Positions 18,382-27,235 of a stretch of DNA of 64,000 bases are shown in pieces. The position numbers were made by a program, and so were the translations under genes. The notes beneath the pieces were generated by a model, which searched no databases, was not told where the DNA came from, and saw only the letters and a program-made list of their open reading frames with translations. Source of the DNA: Nostoc sp. 'Lobaria pulmonaria (5183) cyanobiont'. GTDB lineage: Bacteria > Cyanobacteriota > Cyanobacteriia > Cyanobacteriales > Nostocaceae. The first letter of the stretch is position 1; each line of letters opens with the position of its first letter. The stretch is taken from NCBI RefSeq assembly GCF_002949795.1, contig NZ_CP026692.1, positions 1,113,501-1,177,500 of the forward strand. The letters are read 5' to 3'.

Positions 18382-19338
18382 ATGCAAACCAAACAGCTTG
18401 GTAATTCAGAGCTTAACATTACCCCAATCGGCTTTGGAGCCTGGGCGATTGGTGGAGGTGGGTGGGCTTTTGGCTGGGGAGAGCAAAATGACCAGGAATC
18501 GATCGCAGCGCTCAATTCCGCTCTTGACCTCGGCGTTAATTGGATTGACACCGCAGCTGTCTATGGTCTAGGGCATTCTGAAGAGGTTGTTGCTAAAGCA
18601 CTCAAAGGTCGATCTAGTCGCCCCTACATTTTCACTAAATGTTCACTAATCTGGGATGAAAAGGGCGAAATAGGTCACAGCCTGAAGGCGGATTCTGTGC
18701 GGAATGAGGTTGAAGCCAGTTTGCGCCGACTCAACATTGAAACTATCGATCTCTACCAGATCCACTGGCCCAACCCTGACTCAGAAGTTGAAGAAGGCTG
18801 GACGACTCTCGCCAAGCTCAAGGATGAGGGTAAGGTTCGCAATATCGGGGTTTCAAACTTCAATGTAGAACAGTTGAAACGTATCCAGGAGATTGCACCA
18901 GTTACGTCATTGCAACCGCCTTATTCATTGGTGAAGCCTGATGTCGAAAAGGAGATTCTGCCTTTTTGTAAGGAAAACAACATAGGTGTGATTGTTTATT
19001 CACCTATGCAATCTGGTTTGCTTACAGGAAAGATAACACCTGAGCGGGTTGCTAATTTCCCAGATAATGATTGGCGCAAAAACAATAGTGAATTTCAGGA
19101 GCCACGTCTATCTCGTAACCTAAAGCTAGTCGAGGTGTTGCAACACATTGGTCAACAACACGATCGCTCACCAGGTGAGGTGGCGATCGCTTGGACTTTA
19201 AATAATCCGGCGGTGACTGCGGCGATCGTTGGCGGACGCAATCCCAAGCAGGTGGAAGGAATCATTGGTGCTGGAGAGTTTCGCCTTAATCAGCAGGAAC
19301 TAAATGATATTGACACTTTCCTGCGCGAGAATCCATAA
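18382..19338 (+). CDS. Aldo/keto reductase
   Basis: A 318-residue AKR family TIM-barrel oxidoreductase. The catalytic tetrad is visible as D (NWIDTAAVYG, Asp and Tyr), Lys in IFTKCSL and His in YQIHWPNP; VRNIGVSNF and AIVGGRNPKQ form the NADPH-binding C-terminal region. The ATG at 18382 follows AGAAGGTAG; an in-frame TTG 30 nt upstream has no ribosome site. Cytosolic, NADPH-dependent; substrate unknown. Confidence 0.93.
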   Translation: MQTKQLGNSELNITPIGFGAWAIGGGGWAFGWGEQNDQESIAALNSALDLGVNWIDTAAVYGLGHSEEVVAKALKGRSSRPYIFTKCSLIWDEKGEIGHSLKADSVRNEVEASLRRLNIETIDLYQIHWPNPDSEVEEGWTTLAKLKDEGKVRNIGVSNFNVEQLKRIQEIAPVTSLQPPYSLVKPDVEKEILPFCKENNIGVIVYSPMQSGLLTGKITPERVANFPDNDWRKNNSEFQEPRLSRNLKLVEVLQHIGQQHDRSPGEVAIAWTLNNPAVTAAIVGGRNPKQVEGIIGAGEFRLNQQELNDIDTFLRENP

Positions 19339-19362
19339 AATCTCTGGTGGAAAACCTCACAA

Positions 19363-19384
19363 ACCCCACGGCTTTAGCCGGGGG
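19363..19384. terminator. GC-rich hairpin between convergent genes
   Basis: CCCCACGGC, loop TTTA, GCCGGGGG form a stable hairpin 25 bp after the aldo/keto reductase stop and 40 bp from the convergent methyltransferase stop. The plus-strand continuation TTATTCATACTTTT is moderately T-rich, so it could end both transcripts. Confidence 0.65.
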
Positions 19385-19423
19385 CTTATTCATACTTTTA
19401 TTCAGCAACCGCTAAAAGTTATT

Positions 19424-20080
19424 TCACTTTGTCGCTACGCCGATAATATGAGGACTAACAATTGGCAATTGTGCATCAAATCGCTCATAATGGATGCTAC
19501 TAAAACTAGCTTTTCCTAATGCTATCCAAGTTTCTCTATCTGGATGACAACCATCACCTATCACTTGCCAAATCGGACTAATTGTGTTTTGTAGTTGTTG
19601 CAATAAACTTCTTTGAGGTGCGGCGACATGTTCAATAAATAAGAAGCGTCCACCTGGTTTAAGTACTCTTAAAATTGCCTGCAATGTATAATCTATATTC
19701 GGCACTGAGCACAAAACTAATGTACTAACAACAGTATCTATGCTGTTATCCTCGGCATCTAACCATTCAGCATTACCACTGCGGAGGTCAATATTTAAAC
19801 CCAGTTTTTCTGCTTGTTTTTGGAGAGAGTAATGCGTATGGGGATTTGGCTCGATTCCTATCCAATGGATATCTTTAGGATAGTAGGGTAAGTTAGGGCC
19901 TGTTCCGGGGCCAATTTCTAACACTTTACCTTGAAGATTAGCAAAAATAGAACGTTTGCGATCGCTGACAATTTTATCGTATTTGTTGGTACTTGGAGCC
20001 ATCATCCAAGCAAAGAAACGTTTCCCAAAGTTGGCAAAAATCTGATTTTTTGAATCTCCAATAATTTGGTTTACAGTCAT
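19424..20080 (-). CDS. Class I SAM-dependent methyltransferase
   Basis: A 218-residue methyltransferase: motif I VLEIGPGTGPNLPYY (about 51-65), acidic post-I residue in WIGIEPNPH, motif II VVSTLVLCSVPN and motif III LRVLKPGGRFLFIEH. This is a methyltransferase type 11 / UbiE-like fold. Similar to eukaryotic METTL7-like and cyanobacterial orphan methyltransferases; acceptor unknown. Start MTVNQIIGDSKNQIF at 20080. Confidence 0.9.
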   Translation of the reverse strand: MTVNQIIGDSKNQIFANFGKRFFAWMMAPSTNKYDKIVSDRKRSIFANLQGKVLEIGPGTGPNLPYYPKDIHWIGIEPNPHTHYSLQKQAEKLGLNIDLRSGNAEWLDAEDNSIDTVVSTLVLCSVPNIDYTLQAILRVLKPGGRFLFIEHVAAPQRSLLQQLQNTISPIWQVIGDGCHPDRETWIALGKASFSSIHYERFDAQLPIVSPHIIGVATK

Positions 20081-20484
20081 TATCTACTTCCTACTTGTTG
20101 AGCCGAGAAATTGGGGTGCTAAACAACCATTTCTAGCCTCAAGGTACAATACTTCGTGTTTCTTATACCTCACCCATTAGACTCACCTCATAGTATGAAT
20201 TTAATTAACGTATTATGCGTAGCGACTGACCGCAAGATATCACAGAAAGGCCAAAAGGATTGAGGCGTCTATATATCAATACGCTTGGGTTAGCGCCAAA
20301 AATCTATAAACTGCGTAGGTTGAGGAGCCACTGCGCCCTTGCCGTTTCCCGCTTTCTTCGCAAGTGGCGTTTGAAGAACGTAGCTTGCTTCCCGTTCGCG
20401 TAGCGTCTCCAAAGGAGAAGGGTAAACCAACATTTTTGGTGGTTTGTTGGGTTGAACCAAGTGAAACCCAACATACGATTATCC
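20081..20484. other. Intergenic region with dispersed repeats
   Basis: About 400 bp between the methyltransferase start and the ABC relic. It holds TTCGCGTAGCGTCTCC and GTTGGGTTGAACCAAGTGAA..CCCAAC repeats (the latter a hairpin-forming Nostocales-type repeat) and no supported gene. Confidence 0.55.
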
Positions 20485-20728
20485 TTAACTCAAGCGTATT
20501 GGTCTATATATATGGTGATGAGCGATCGCTATGGTTATATAATTTTGGATAATCATAGCCAGAGATTTTTGAATAGCCGCTTCAGTTTCATTGTCTACTG
20601 TAGAGCTATCCTCATCCCAAATCAGAATTGGCGGATCTTTGACAATAGCATGGGCCATGCTTGCGGTTTTTGCTAGCCTACGCAATTTGCTGTGGCTGAC
20701 CTCCAGAAAGTTTGTGACCCCATTTGCC
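20485..20728 (-). pseudogene. ABC transporter ATPase relic split by a short repeat
   Basis: Two frames together encode the core of an ABC ATPase. The upstream part (about 20728-20684) reads [16 protein letters not shown], containing the LSGGQ signature. After a ~22-bp insertion the other frame continues [20 protein letters not shown], matching the Walker B region (usually ILDEATSA), and ends [13 protein letters not shown], matching the H-loop. Catalytic residues are already altered (WDED for LDEA) and both ends of the gene are missing, so it is a decayed remnant, probably of an exporter-type ABC protein. Confidence 0.8.
20659..20683. repeat. Short dispersed repeat inside the ABC relic
   Basis: TGCGGTTTTTGCTAGCCTAC followed by GCA, same family as 2772-2794 and 27739-27764. 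It lies exactly between the LSGGQ..IA and MAHAIVKDP halves of the ABC relic, shifting the frame, so it is an insertion into formerly coding DNA. Confidence 0.85.
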
Positions 20729-20954
20729 AACAAGTTAAACAGATCGCTGCTTCCTATTTTAAGTATCCCTGCGAAAAGCTAACATAACTGCGGATGTTAT
20801 AATCCAAAGTGGGTTTTGCAAAACAGCATTTCTTGGACTCTAATCGCTCTAATGAAGTACGAGATACCAAATTGGCAGCGGTCATAACTAAAATCGTACA
20901 ACGAATAGTGACAGAAAAATTAGCTGAAAACAATTGTTTCATTCAAGAAAAACT

Positions 20955-22037
20955 ATGAGCTTTAAACTTCAAGCTTTGCAACTTCCTACTCTCCAGAAAA
21001 AATCCGAAGGGTTGATTGTAACTGCTTGGCAGAAATTTCTTTTAGATTATGACTTCTCGATTGCTGCCGTTGATGGGGATTTTGGGAATATTACGGATCA
21101 AGCAACTCGTGATTATCAGACTACTAATGCTTTAACAGTAACGGGAATTGTCGATACTGCTACTTATAAAAAAGCGCTAGAGCAAGGTTTTGCAATTTAT
21201 TTCGCTATCTATACCGATGCCGGGAAAAAATTATTAACCTATCTTAACTTTGGAGAGAATGAGGTCAAAGACTTACAAAAAAGTTTAACAGTGATCGGCC
21301 GTTTGAATCCGCCGTTAGTAGCTGATGGAGACTTTGGCCCTAACAGTACAAAAGGACTAGCCGAAACTTATAAAATAAGAGACATCAATTTTCGAGCCGA
21401 GTTAGCTCAACAGCTTTCTAATACAACAAAAACCAAGCTTGGTATTGATTTGGAGTTGGCTTTAGACAACATTACAGAATACGCCAAAAGATTAAGACAA
21501 CGACTGAGTGGAAAAGCCTGGGTTAATTTTTTCCCAGACAGCGACTTAATTGATGATTTAGCTTCTCCCTTCCGTCAAAAAGTACAAGCTTTTGAGCAAG
21601 CCTTAAAAAATGCCGGAGCTAATATCGATATCTCTTCAGTATTTCGCCCATCAGAAAGAGCTTATTTAATGCACTATGCTTTTCGTATTAGTAACAATGA
21701 AATTGCTGCCAAAGATGTTCCACCTATGCCTAATGTAGATATTAATTGGCTACATTATACCAATGCTGGTTCTATCCAAGCTGCTAAAGAAATGGTGTCT
21801 GCTTATAATATTGCTTTTCGACCTGTTCTTACCTCTCGTCATACCCAAAGATTAGCAATTGATTGGGAAATTACTTGGTCAGGAACCTTAAATATCAAAA
21901 ACGCTAGTGGAACTACAGTTAGTATTAATCAGCCACGAACGAGTTATGAAAATTCTACTTTATGGCAGGTTGGCCGTTCTTACGGTGTGATTAAATTATC
22001 TAGCGATCGCCCCCACTGGTCTAATGATGGACATTAA
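20955..22037 (+). CDS. Peptidoglycan-binding protein with M15-like (VanY-type) peptidase domain
   Basis: A 360-residue protein. Residues ~15-95 form a peptidoglycan-binding helical domain (VTAWQKFLL..VDGDFGNITDQATRDYQ..VTGIVDTATY); a second weaker copy follows (VKDLQKSLTVIG..VADGDFGPNSTKGLAE). The C-terminal ~150 residues look like an M15/VanY-type D,D- or L,D-carboxypeptidase: ISSVFRPSERAYLMHY, the SRHTQRLAIDW zinc motif (HxxxxxxD) and a final PHWSNDGH supplying the last His. No signal peptide is evident. The ATG at 20955 fits the domain. It ends at a TAA, yet the frame continues 41 codons further (see separate entry). Confidence 0.82.
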   Translation: MSFKLQALQLPTLQKKSEGLIVTAWQKFLLDYDFSIAAVDGDFGNITDQATRDYQTTNALTVTGIVDTATYKKALEQGFAIYFAIYTDAGKKLLTYLNFGENEVKDLQKSLTVIGRLNPPLVADGDFGPNSTKGLAETYKIRDINFRAELAQQLSNTTKTKLGIDLELALDNITEYAKRLRQRLSGKAWVNFFPDSDLIDDLASPFRQKVQAFEQALKNAGANIDISSVFRPSERAYLMHYAFRISNNEIAAKDVPPMPNVDINWLHYTNAGSIQAAKEMVSAYNIAFRPVLTSRHTQRLAIDWEITWSGTLNIKNASGTTVSINQPRTSYENSTLWQVGRSYGVIKLSSDRPHWSNDGH

Positions 22038-22163
22038 TGGATCGAAGGAACCGCATATATGGAGAACGCAGTTCCAGAGTTCCAAGTGGAATTATTGAAG
22101 AAGAATCCAAAAGTCAGAATTCATGAGTGGAGCAAGGAAAGCTCCGCCAAGGCTCCAGAATAA
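22038..22163 (+). other. In-frame coding-like extension after the stop of the M15-like gene
   Basis: Directly after the TAA at 22035, the same frame stays open for 41 codons (WIEGTAYMENAVPEFQVELL then KKNPKVRIHEW) and stops at 22161. It has the residue mix of real protein. It may be a former C-terminus cut off by a nonsense mutation, or a 34-residue small gene starting at the ATG at 22059. Confidence 0.35.
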
Positions 22164-22707
22164 CTCTTCGTGGGGGATTTCTTATTTGCGTCTCCCAATC
22201 TCTGTATCTTCTTTGAGTACGGTAAACCGTATTTGCTCGTTAGTTCCCAAAGATTAATTTAATTGTTAAGTTTAGTTACATAAATAAAAAAATCCTGCAA
22301 ACATTGCTACATGGGAGAAATTATGAGAAGCAGTAGTATCCTTGACGATCAAGACAAGCTGAACAACTTTGTGTCACCCTTAGCGAGTCTTATTTCTTGC
22401 CTCTAGAATCATCTCCCAAAGGGAGACGTCAAGGGCGATCGCGAGTCCGCGAGCGTCACAAGCGTCATCAGCGTCACAGCCCATCGTAGACATTGCTTAG
22501 ATTGGGCGAATATACCAGCATTTTTGACCAGTCTTTAATCAAGTTTCTTAGAGCGTTAAGGGAAATGAGGAACAGAGGAAGCAGCAAAGCAAAGGAGAAG
22601 TTGCAGTAAGTTTTTCCCCTCGCCCCTCTGCCCCTTTGCACCTCTGCCTTTTGTGCTCCATCCCCAATTTTCAAGTTAGTTTTCATTATTAAGGATTGGT
22701 AACATCT
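22164..22707. other. Intergenic region upstream of ftsH
   Basis: No gene supported. Contains GGCGATCGCGAGTCCGCGAG and GCGTCAC repeats (22435-22485) and a run of CCTCTGCCCCTTTGCACCTC-type low complexity near 22620-22650. The ftsH promoter should lie here. Confidence 0.5.
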
Positions 22708-24576
22708 ATGGCAATTAAAGAACAGCCTAAGTCACCTCGGTTTCGGATCGTTGCTAATATATTACTGGCAGTCTCAGGGCTATTCCTGCTCTTAAATTTA
22801 TTTTTGCCTGGTTTATTTGCTTCTGGCCCTACTGGTGTTCCTTATAGCTTATTTATTCATCAAGTACAGGAAGGGGAAGTCAGCCGTGTTTCCGTTGGTC
22901 AAAACCAGATCCTCTACCAACTAAAAGCAGAAAATGCCGAATCGCCGTCGGTATTTGCAACTACACCAATCTTTGATTTAGAGTTACCCAAACTGCTAGA
23001 AGAAAAGGGAGTTGAGTTTGCTGCTACACCGCCACCCAAGAATACTTGGTTTACAACCCTCTTAAGTTGGGTAATTCCACCACTAATTTTTATTGGTATT
23101 TGGCAGTTCTTTCTCGCCCGTGGTAGCGGTGGTGGTGGCCCCCAAGGTGTTCTCTCCATTGGTAAGAGCAAGGCTAAGGTTTACGTTGAAGGCGAATCGG
23201 CTAAAATCACCTTTACAGATGTGGCTGGAGTCGAAGAAGCGAAAACTGAGTTAGTGGAAATTGTGGATTTCCTCAAGACTCCGGCACGGTTTACGCAAAT
23301 TGGCGCTAGGATTCCCAAAGGTGTGTTGTTAGTTGGCCCTCCAGGTACTGGTAAAACACTTTTAGCGAAAGCCGTAGCAGGAGAAGCAGGAGTTCCATTT
23401 TTCAGCATCTCTGGTTCCGAGTTTGTAGAATTGTTTGTCGGTGTGGGTTCTTCTAGAGTCCGGGATTTGTTTGAACAGGCCAAAAAACAAGCTCCCTGTA
23501 TTATATTCATTGATGAATTGGATGCGATCGGTAAGTCTCGTAGTAGTAACGGCTTCTACGGTGGTAACGATGAGCGAGAACAAACCCTCAACCAATTACT
23601 AACTGAGATGGACGGGTTTGCAGCTGGGGATGCAACGGTAATTGTGCTAGCAGCTACCAACCGCCCCGAAGTACTAGACCCTGCATTGCTGCGTCCAGGC
23701 CGCTTTGACCGCCAAGTGTTAGTAGACCGTCCCGATTTATCCGATCGTGAGGCAATTCTCAAGATTCACGCTCAAAAGGTAAAATTAGGAGATGATGTAG
23801 ATTTAAGAGCGATCGCTACTCGTACCCCCGGTTTTGCTGGCGCAGATTTGGCAAACTTGGTGAACGAAGCCGCATTATTGGCAGCGCGCAATCTGCGTGA
23901 AAGGGTTGCTCAAGAAGACTTTGCCGAAGCAATTGAGCGAGTAGTCGCCGGTTTAGAGAAGAAGAGTCGCGTGATGAACGAGACTGAGAAAAAGATTGTT
24001 GCATACCATGAAGTTGGTCACGCAATGGTGGGGGCACTCACAACAGGAAACGGTCGTGTAGAAAAGATTTCGATTATTCCTCGTGGGATGGCTGCTTTGG
24101 GCTACACTCTGCAATTACCAACTGAAGACCGCTTTTTGATGAATGAAGCAGAACTGCGGGGTCAGATTGCAACTCTGTTAGGTGGACGTTCCGCCGAAGA
24201 GGTTGTATTTAATAGTATTACCACAGGTGCTTCCAACGATTTGCAACGAGCAACTGACTTGGCAGAACGGATGGTAACAGCTTATGGTATGAGTAAAGTC
24301 TTAGGGCCATTGGCTTATCAACAAGGACAACAAGCAGCATTCCTGGGTAATGGTGCTACTAATCCTCGGCGGGCGGTAAGTGAAGATACTTCCAAAGCCA
24401 TTGATAGCGAAGTCAAGGAAATCGTGGAAACAGCCCACGAACAAGCCCTAGAGATTCTCAGACAGAATCGAGACTTGCTAGAAGCGATCGCTACTCAACT
24501 CTTGGAAACAGAGGTCATTGAAGGCGAAAAACTGCACAGTTTGTTGAGTCAAGTGAAACCTGTAACTCATTCGTAA
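22708..24576 (+). CDS. ftsH: ATP-dependent zinc metalloprotease FtsH
   Basis: A 622-residue FtsH: N-terminal transmembrane segment (about 14-38), a lumenal/periplasmic domain, a second transmembrane segment (about 115-136), AAA+ ATPase with Walker A GPPGTGKT (210-217), Walker [12 protein letters not shown] and the second region of homology ([18 protein letters not shown]), then the M41 protease with zinc motif HEVGH. In cyanobacteria FtsH heterohexamers degrade damaged photosystem II D1 and regulate iron or stress proteins; which paralogue this is cannot be fixed by reading alone. The ATG at 22708 is chosen over an upstream TTG. Confidence 0.97.
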   Translation: MAIKEQPKSPRFRIVANILLAVSGLFLLLNLFLPGLFASGPTGVPYSLFIHQVQEGEVSRVSVGQNQILYQLKAENAESPSVFATTPIFDLELPKLLEEKGVEFAATPPPKNTWFTTLLSWVIPPLIFIGIWQFFLARGSGGGGPQGVLSIGKSKAKVYVEGESAKITFTDVAGVEEAKTELVEIVDFLKTPARFTQIGARIPKGVLLVGPPGTGKTLLAKAVAGEAGVPFFSISGSEFVELFVGVGSSRVRDLFEQAKKQAPCIIFIDELDAIGKSRSSNGFYGGNDEREQTLNQLLTEMDGFAAGDATVIVLAATNRPEVLDPALLRPGRFDRQVLVDRPDLSDREAILKIHAQKVKLGDDVDLRAIATRTPGFAGADLANLVNEAALLAARNLRERVAQEDFAEAIERVVAGLEKKSRVMNETEKKIVAYHEVGHAMVGALTTGNGRVEKISIIPRGMAALGYTLQLPTEDRFLMNEAELRGQIATLLGGRSAEEVVFNSITTGASNDLQRATDLAERMVTAYGMSKVLGPLAYQQGQQAAFLGNGATNPRRAVSEDTSKAIDSEVKEIVETAHEQALEILRQNRDLLEAIATQLLETEVIEGEKLHSLLSQVKPVTHS

Positions 24577-25057
24577 TTCGTAATGACGCTCCTACGTCGC
24601 TAACGTAATTCGTAATTAAGAAAGTCAGATTTCATCCACAGAGGTACGCAGAGAATAACTTTGCGTACCTATCCTGCAAGAAGGCGAAGCGCGTATGTCG
24701 TTAAACCTCTGCGCTACTTTGCGTTTCAGAAATCCCACTTATCGCAATGCAAACACCAGCCAGGAAAAACGCCAATCCACCACCAACCGCACCAACAAAA
24801 GGTGTTATATCAAGTCCGGCTAATTAGTTATGATTCCCGAATCTATGCAGAATCAGTATTCAGTTGGGTCTTGAGTACTTTACCCAAGACATCCATGAGA
24901 AATCGAATACCCCACGCGACACCGAAACCAGTTCCTAAAATCAACGCCAATTTCTGTAAGGGCAACTTTACTGTTTCTGCTTGGTGTCTATTCACTGATG
25001 CTTCTGGAGGATTGACTAACCGCAACATAGCCGCCGCCCCCAGCATCACAAAAGAAC

Positions 25058-25086
25058 CGATGTCTACGACGGGCTACGCCTACGCA
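25058..25086. repeat. Short dispersed repeat (SDR) inside the MFS pseudogene
   Basis: On the minus strand it starts TGCGTAGGCGTAGCCC and ends GTCGTAGACATCG. An identical 29-mer occurs at 54812-54840 in an intergenic region; a relative sits inside the sigma factor gene at 37173-37207. The copy here introduces in-frame TAG codons into the MFS gene. Confidence 0.9.
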
Positions 25087-25527
25087 AAGGTATAAACTGG
25101 GCCTAAGCTTAGAATAAACTTGTAGCTTATCGGTCTAAAAGCCCCAATCACACCGCCTGTTAAAGTGACAAAACTTACTGCTAAAGGTAACTGGGCTGGT
25201 GTCGAATACATCCCCAATAGGCACATAACTGGAGAGCGAAATATTGTCATTGCCAATGCCCAAGCTACCAATACTATAAGTAAGAGCGATCGCATCACGG
25301 TAGTAGGCGGGATCAAGCTTACAACGCATGGTATGGCAATAAACAAAGCCGATGCAAAAATCATACCTACTGAGATAAAAGGAAACCGAGTTCCTACCCA
25401 GCGTCTAGCTTGGTCTGAAAGTCCACCTATCACTGGTTCCAGCACCGCACCCAAAGCATTTTCGACTAGCACCAAACCAACTGCCAATGAGGCAGGAAAA
25501 CCAAACGGAGTCAGAAGTTGCGGCAAA

Positions 25528-25634
25528 TATAGCGCTTCTCGTTTGCGTGAGATACACCCGTAGGGGCACGGCAGTGCCGTGCCCCTACACCCCACGATAT
25601 AATGTTGTACTGCATCTGAATGGGAACCGCTATA
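25528..25634. mobile_element. MITE-like element, copy 1 (inside MFS gene)
   Basis: A 107-bp element with terminal inverted repeats TATAGCGCTTCTCG at one end and GGGAACCGCTATA at the other, and a central perfect hairpin (GTAGGGGCACGGCA / TGCCGTGCCCCTAC, one-base loop). A second 107-bp copy is at 51108-51214. Termini suggest a TA target duplication, giving a net insertion of 105 bp, i.e. 35 codons. Confidence 0.9.
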
Positions 25635-25747
25635 GATATTATAAATTAACCACGAGAGGGTAATTGCTCCCTGCACCGCTGCCAACACCCAAACTTGCAC
25701 CCATAAAAAAATATTCAGATGAGATTTCAAGGTAGTCATAAGGAGAT

Positions 25748-25786
25748 GGGGAGTGGGGAGTGGGGAGTGGGAATTGGGGAGTGGGG
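25748..25786 (+). other. G-run tract with G-quadruplex potential
   Basis: Five runs of three or four G (GGGGAGTGGGGAGTGGGGAG, then TGGGAATTGGGGAGTGGGG) lie 10-50 bp upstream of the MFS pseudogene start. The plus strand satisfies the G3+N1-7 quadruplex pattern. It may be only the GGGAGTGGGG low-complexity repeat found in many Nostocales genomes. Confidence 0.5.
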
Positions 25787-25922
25787 AAAAACTTTCTTAC
25801 TAAAACTTCCCCTCTGCTCCCCTGGTTACTGAGCGCAGTCGAAGTATGCTCCCCTGGTTACTGAGCGTAGTCGAAGTATGCTCCCTTGCTCCCCTCATCC
25901 ACTCAGAGAAAGCGGTGCGTTT

Positions 25923-27095
25923 TTAATACTCTGGAACTGAAGGATCGATTTCTTTACTCCAAGCGGTAATTCCGCCTTTAACATTCGTCCCGACAATTCC
26001 GGCTTCCTTGAGGATGGCGAGGGCTTTTGCCGATCGCCCGCCCATCTTACAATGAGCAATTAAACGATGACCGTTTAATATTTCCTTCACCTTAGCAACG
26101 CCATTCCCATTTTCAATGTCTGGTAAGGGCACCAACACTGAACCCGGAATCTTGGCAATGTCGTACTCATGGGGATTGCGGACATCCAGCAGTACAAAAT
26201 CCTTCGCACCGCTATCTAACAACTCCTTCAAATCCTTGACGGTCATTTCTTGACTTTCCATCTGCTGTTTTGCCTCCTCTGCCTTAGCTTGTGGAATCCC
26301 GCAGAATTCTTCGTAGTCTATCAGCTTTTCAATCACTGGGCGAATTGGGTTTGGACGCAGTTTCAACTCCCGAAATTTCATATCCAAGGCGTTGTATAGC
26401 AGCAATCGCCCGCTGAGAGTGTTGCCTTGCCCCAGAATAATTTTAACAGTTTCGGTTGCCTGGATCAAACCAATAATTCCTGGCAAAATTCCCAATACGC
26501 CACCTTCTGCACAAGAAGGAACCATTCCTGGTGGTGGTGGTTCTGGGAAAAGGTCACGATAATTCGGGCCACCTTCGTAATTAAATACACTAGCTTGCCC
26601 TTCAAAGCGTAAAATTGAACCGTAGACGTTGGGCTTATTCAGCAATACGCAGGCGTCGTTAACTAGATATCTGGTGGGGAAGTTATCAGTACCATCCACT
26701 ACGATATCGTAAGGTTGAATCAGCTCCAGGGCGTTTTCGGAACTCAGACGGGTTTCGTATAAATCAACCTGACAATAGGGGTTAATCTCGTGAATGCGGT
26801 TTTTTGCCGATTCAATTTTGGGTTTACCCACCCAGGATGTACCGTGAATTACTTGGCGTTGCAGATTAGAAGTATCGACAACATCAAAATCGACAATCCC
26901 GATGCGTCCAATACCCGCCGCCGCCAAATATAAAAGTAGTGGTGAACCTAATCCACCTGTACCGATACACATTACACTAGCGGCTTTCAGGCGCTTCTGT
27001 CCTTCTAGTCCTACTTCCGGTAAAATCAGGTGTCGGGAGTAGCGTTCGTAATCGTCTTTGGTCAACTGGATTTCATCCAGATTAGGATTGAGCAT
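25923..27095 (-). CDS. moeB: MoeB-type adenylyltransferase with C-terminal rhodanese domain
   Basis: A 390-residue E1-like enzyme. The ThiF/MoeB domain (about 1-265) has the GTGGLGSPLLLYLAAAGIG nucleotide loop, the Arg finger region NLQRQVIHG and DGTDNFPTRYLVND; the usual zinc Cys pairs are reduced (VPSCAEGG kept). The rhodanese domain (about 285-390) has the active-site loop HCKMGGRS with Cys. The protein adenylates and then sulfurates the C-terminal Gly of MoaD/ThiS carriers, and the carrier gene at 6705-6965 is a possible partner. It lies 140 bp downstream of the JAMM peptidase gene on the same strand, a pairing that suggests processing of a C-terminally extended carrier. Confidence 0.93.
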   Translation of the reverse strand: MLNPNLDEIQLTKDDYERYSRHLILPEVGLEGQKRLKAASVMCIGTGGLGSPLLLYLAAAGIGRIGIVDFDVVDTSNLQRQVIHGTSWVGKPKIESAKNRIHEINPYCQVDLYETRLSSENALELIQPYDIVVDGTDNFPTRYLVNDACVLLNKPNVYGSILRFEGQASVFNYEGGPNYRDLFPEPPPPGMVPSCAEGGVLGILPGIIGLIQATETVKIILGQGNTLSGRLLLYNALDMKFRELKLRPNPIRPVIEKLIDYEEFCGIPQAKAEEAKQQMESQEMTVKDLKELLDSGAKDFVLLDVRNPHEYDIAKIPGSVLVPLPDIENGNGVAKVKEILNGHRLIAHCKMGGRSAKALAILKEAGIVGTNVKGGITAWSKEIDPSVPEY

Positions 27096-27235
27096 AGCAG
27101 TTATGATGTGGGAAAGCGGAATATTAATCCTATCGAAAAACTGGATTTTATCTAGAGATAGGAGTGGGAAAGACGAATTTTCATCTGTGATAGCGGCGAA
27201 AACCGCGATGAGTGACTGTCTTTAAACTAAACCAG

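Larger units (their letters stand above)
24735..25739 (-). pseudogene. MFS transporter pseudogene carrying two repeat insertions
   Basis: Reading on the minus strand from 25739, MTTLKSHLNIFLWVQVWVLA begins a major-facilitator protein of the SLC45-like branch (PVIGGLSDQARRWVGTRFPF, FRSPVMCLLGMYSTPAQLPL). A 107-bp MITE-like element (25528-25634) lies between NIY and LPQ and adds exactly 35 codons without breaking the frame. Further on, a 29-bp repeat (25058-25086) after LGPVYTF brings two TAG stops; the same frame then resumes as IGSFVMLGAAAMLRLVNPP and ends LKTQLNTDSA. A last fragment in another frame (24735-24823; PFVGAVGGGLAFFLAGVC) resembles the final helix, so most of the C-terminal half is deleted. 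Confidence 0.88.

Noticed and set aside
20754..20942. 62-codon minus-strand ORF upstream of the ABC relic
   Set aside because: Does not align by eye with ABC transporters in any frame and overlaps the promoter side of the M15-like gene.
24661..25563. Two plus-strand ORFs opposite the MFS pseudogene
   Set aside because: Shadows of the MFS codons on the other strand.
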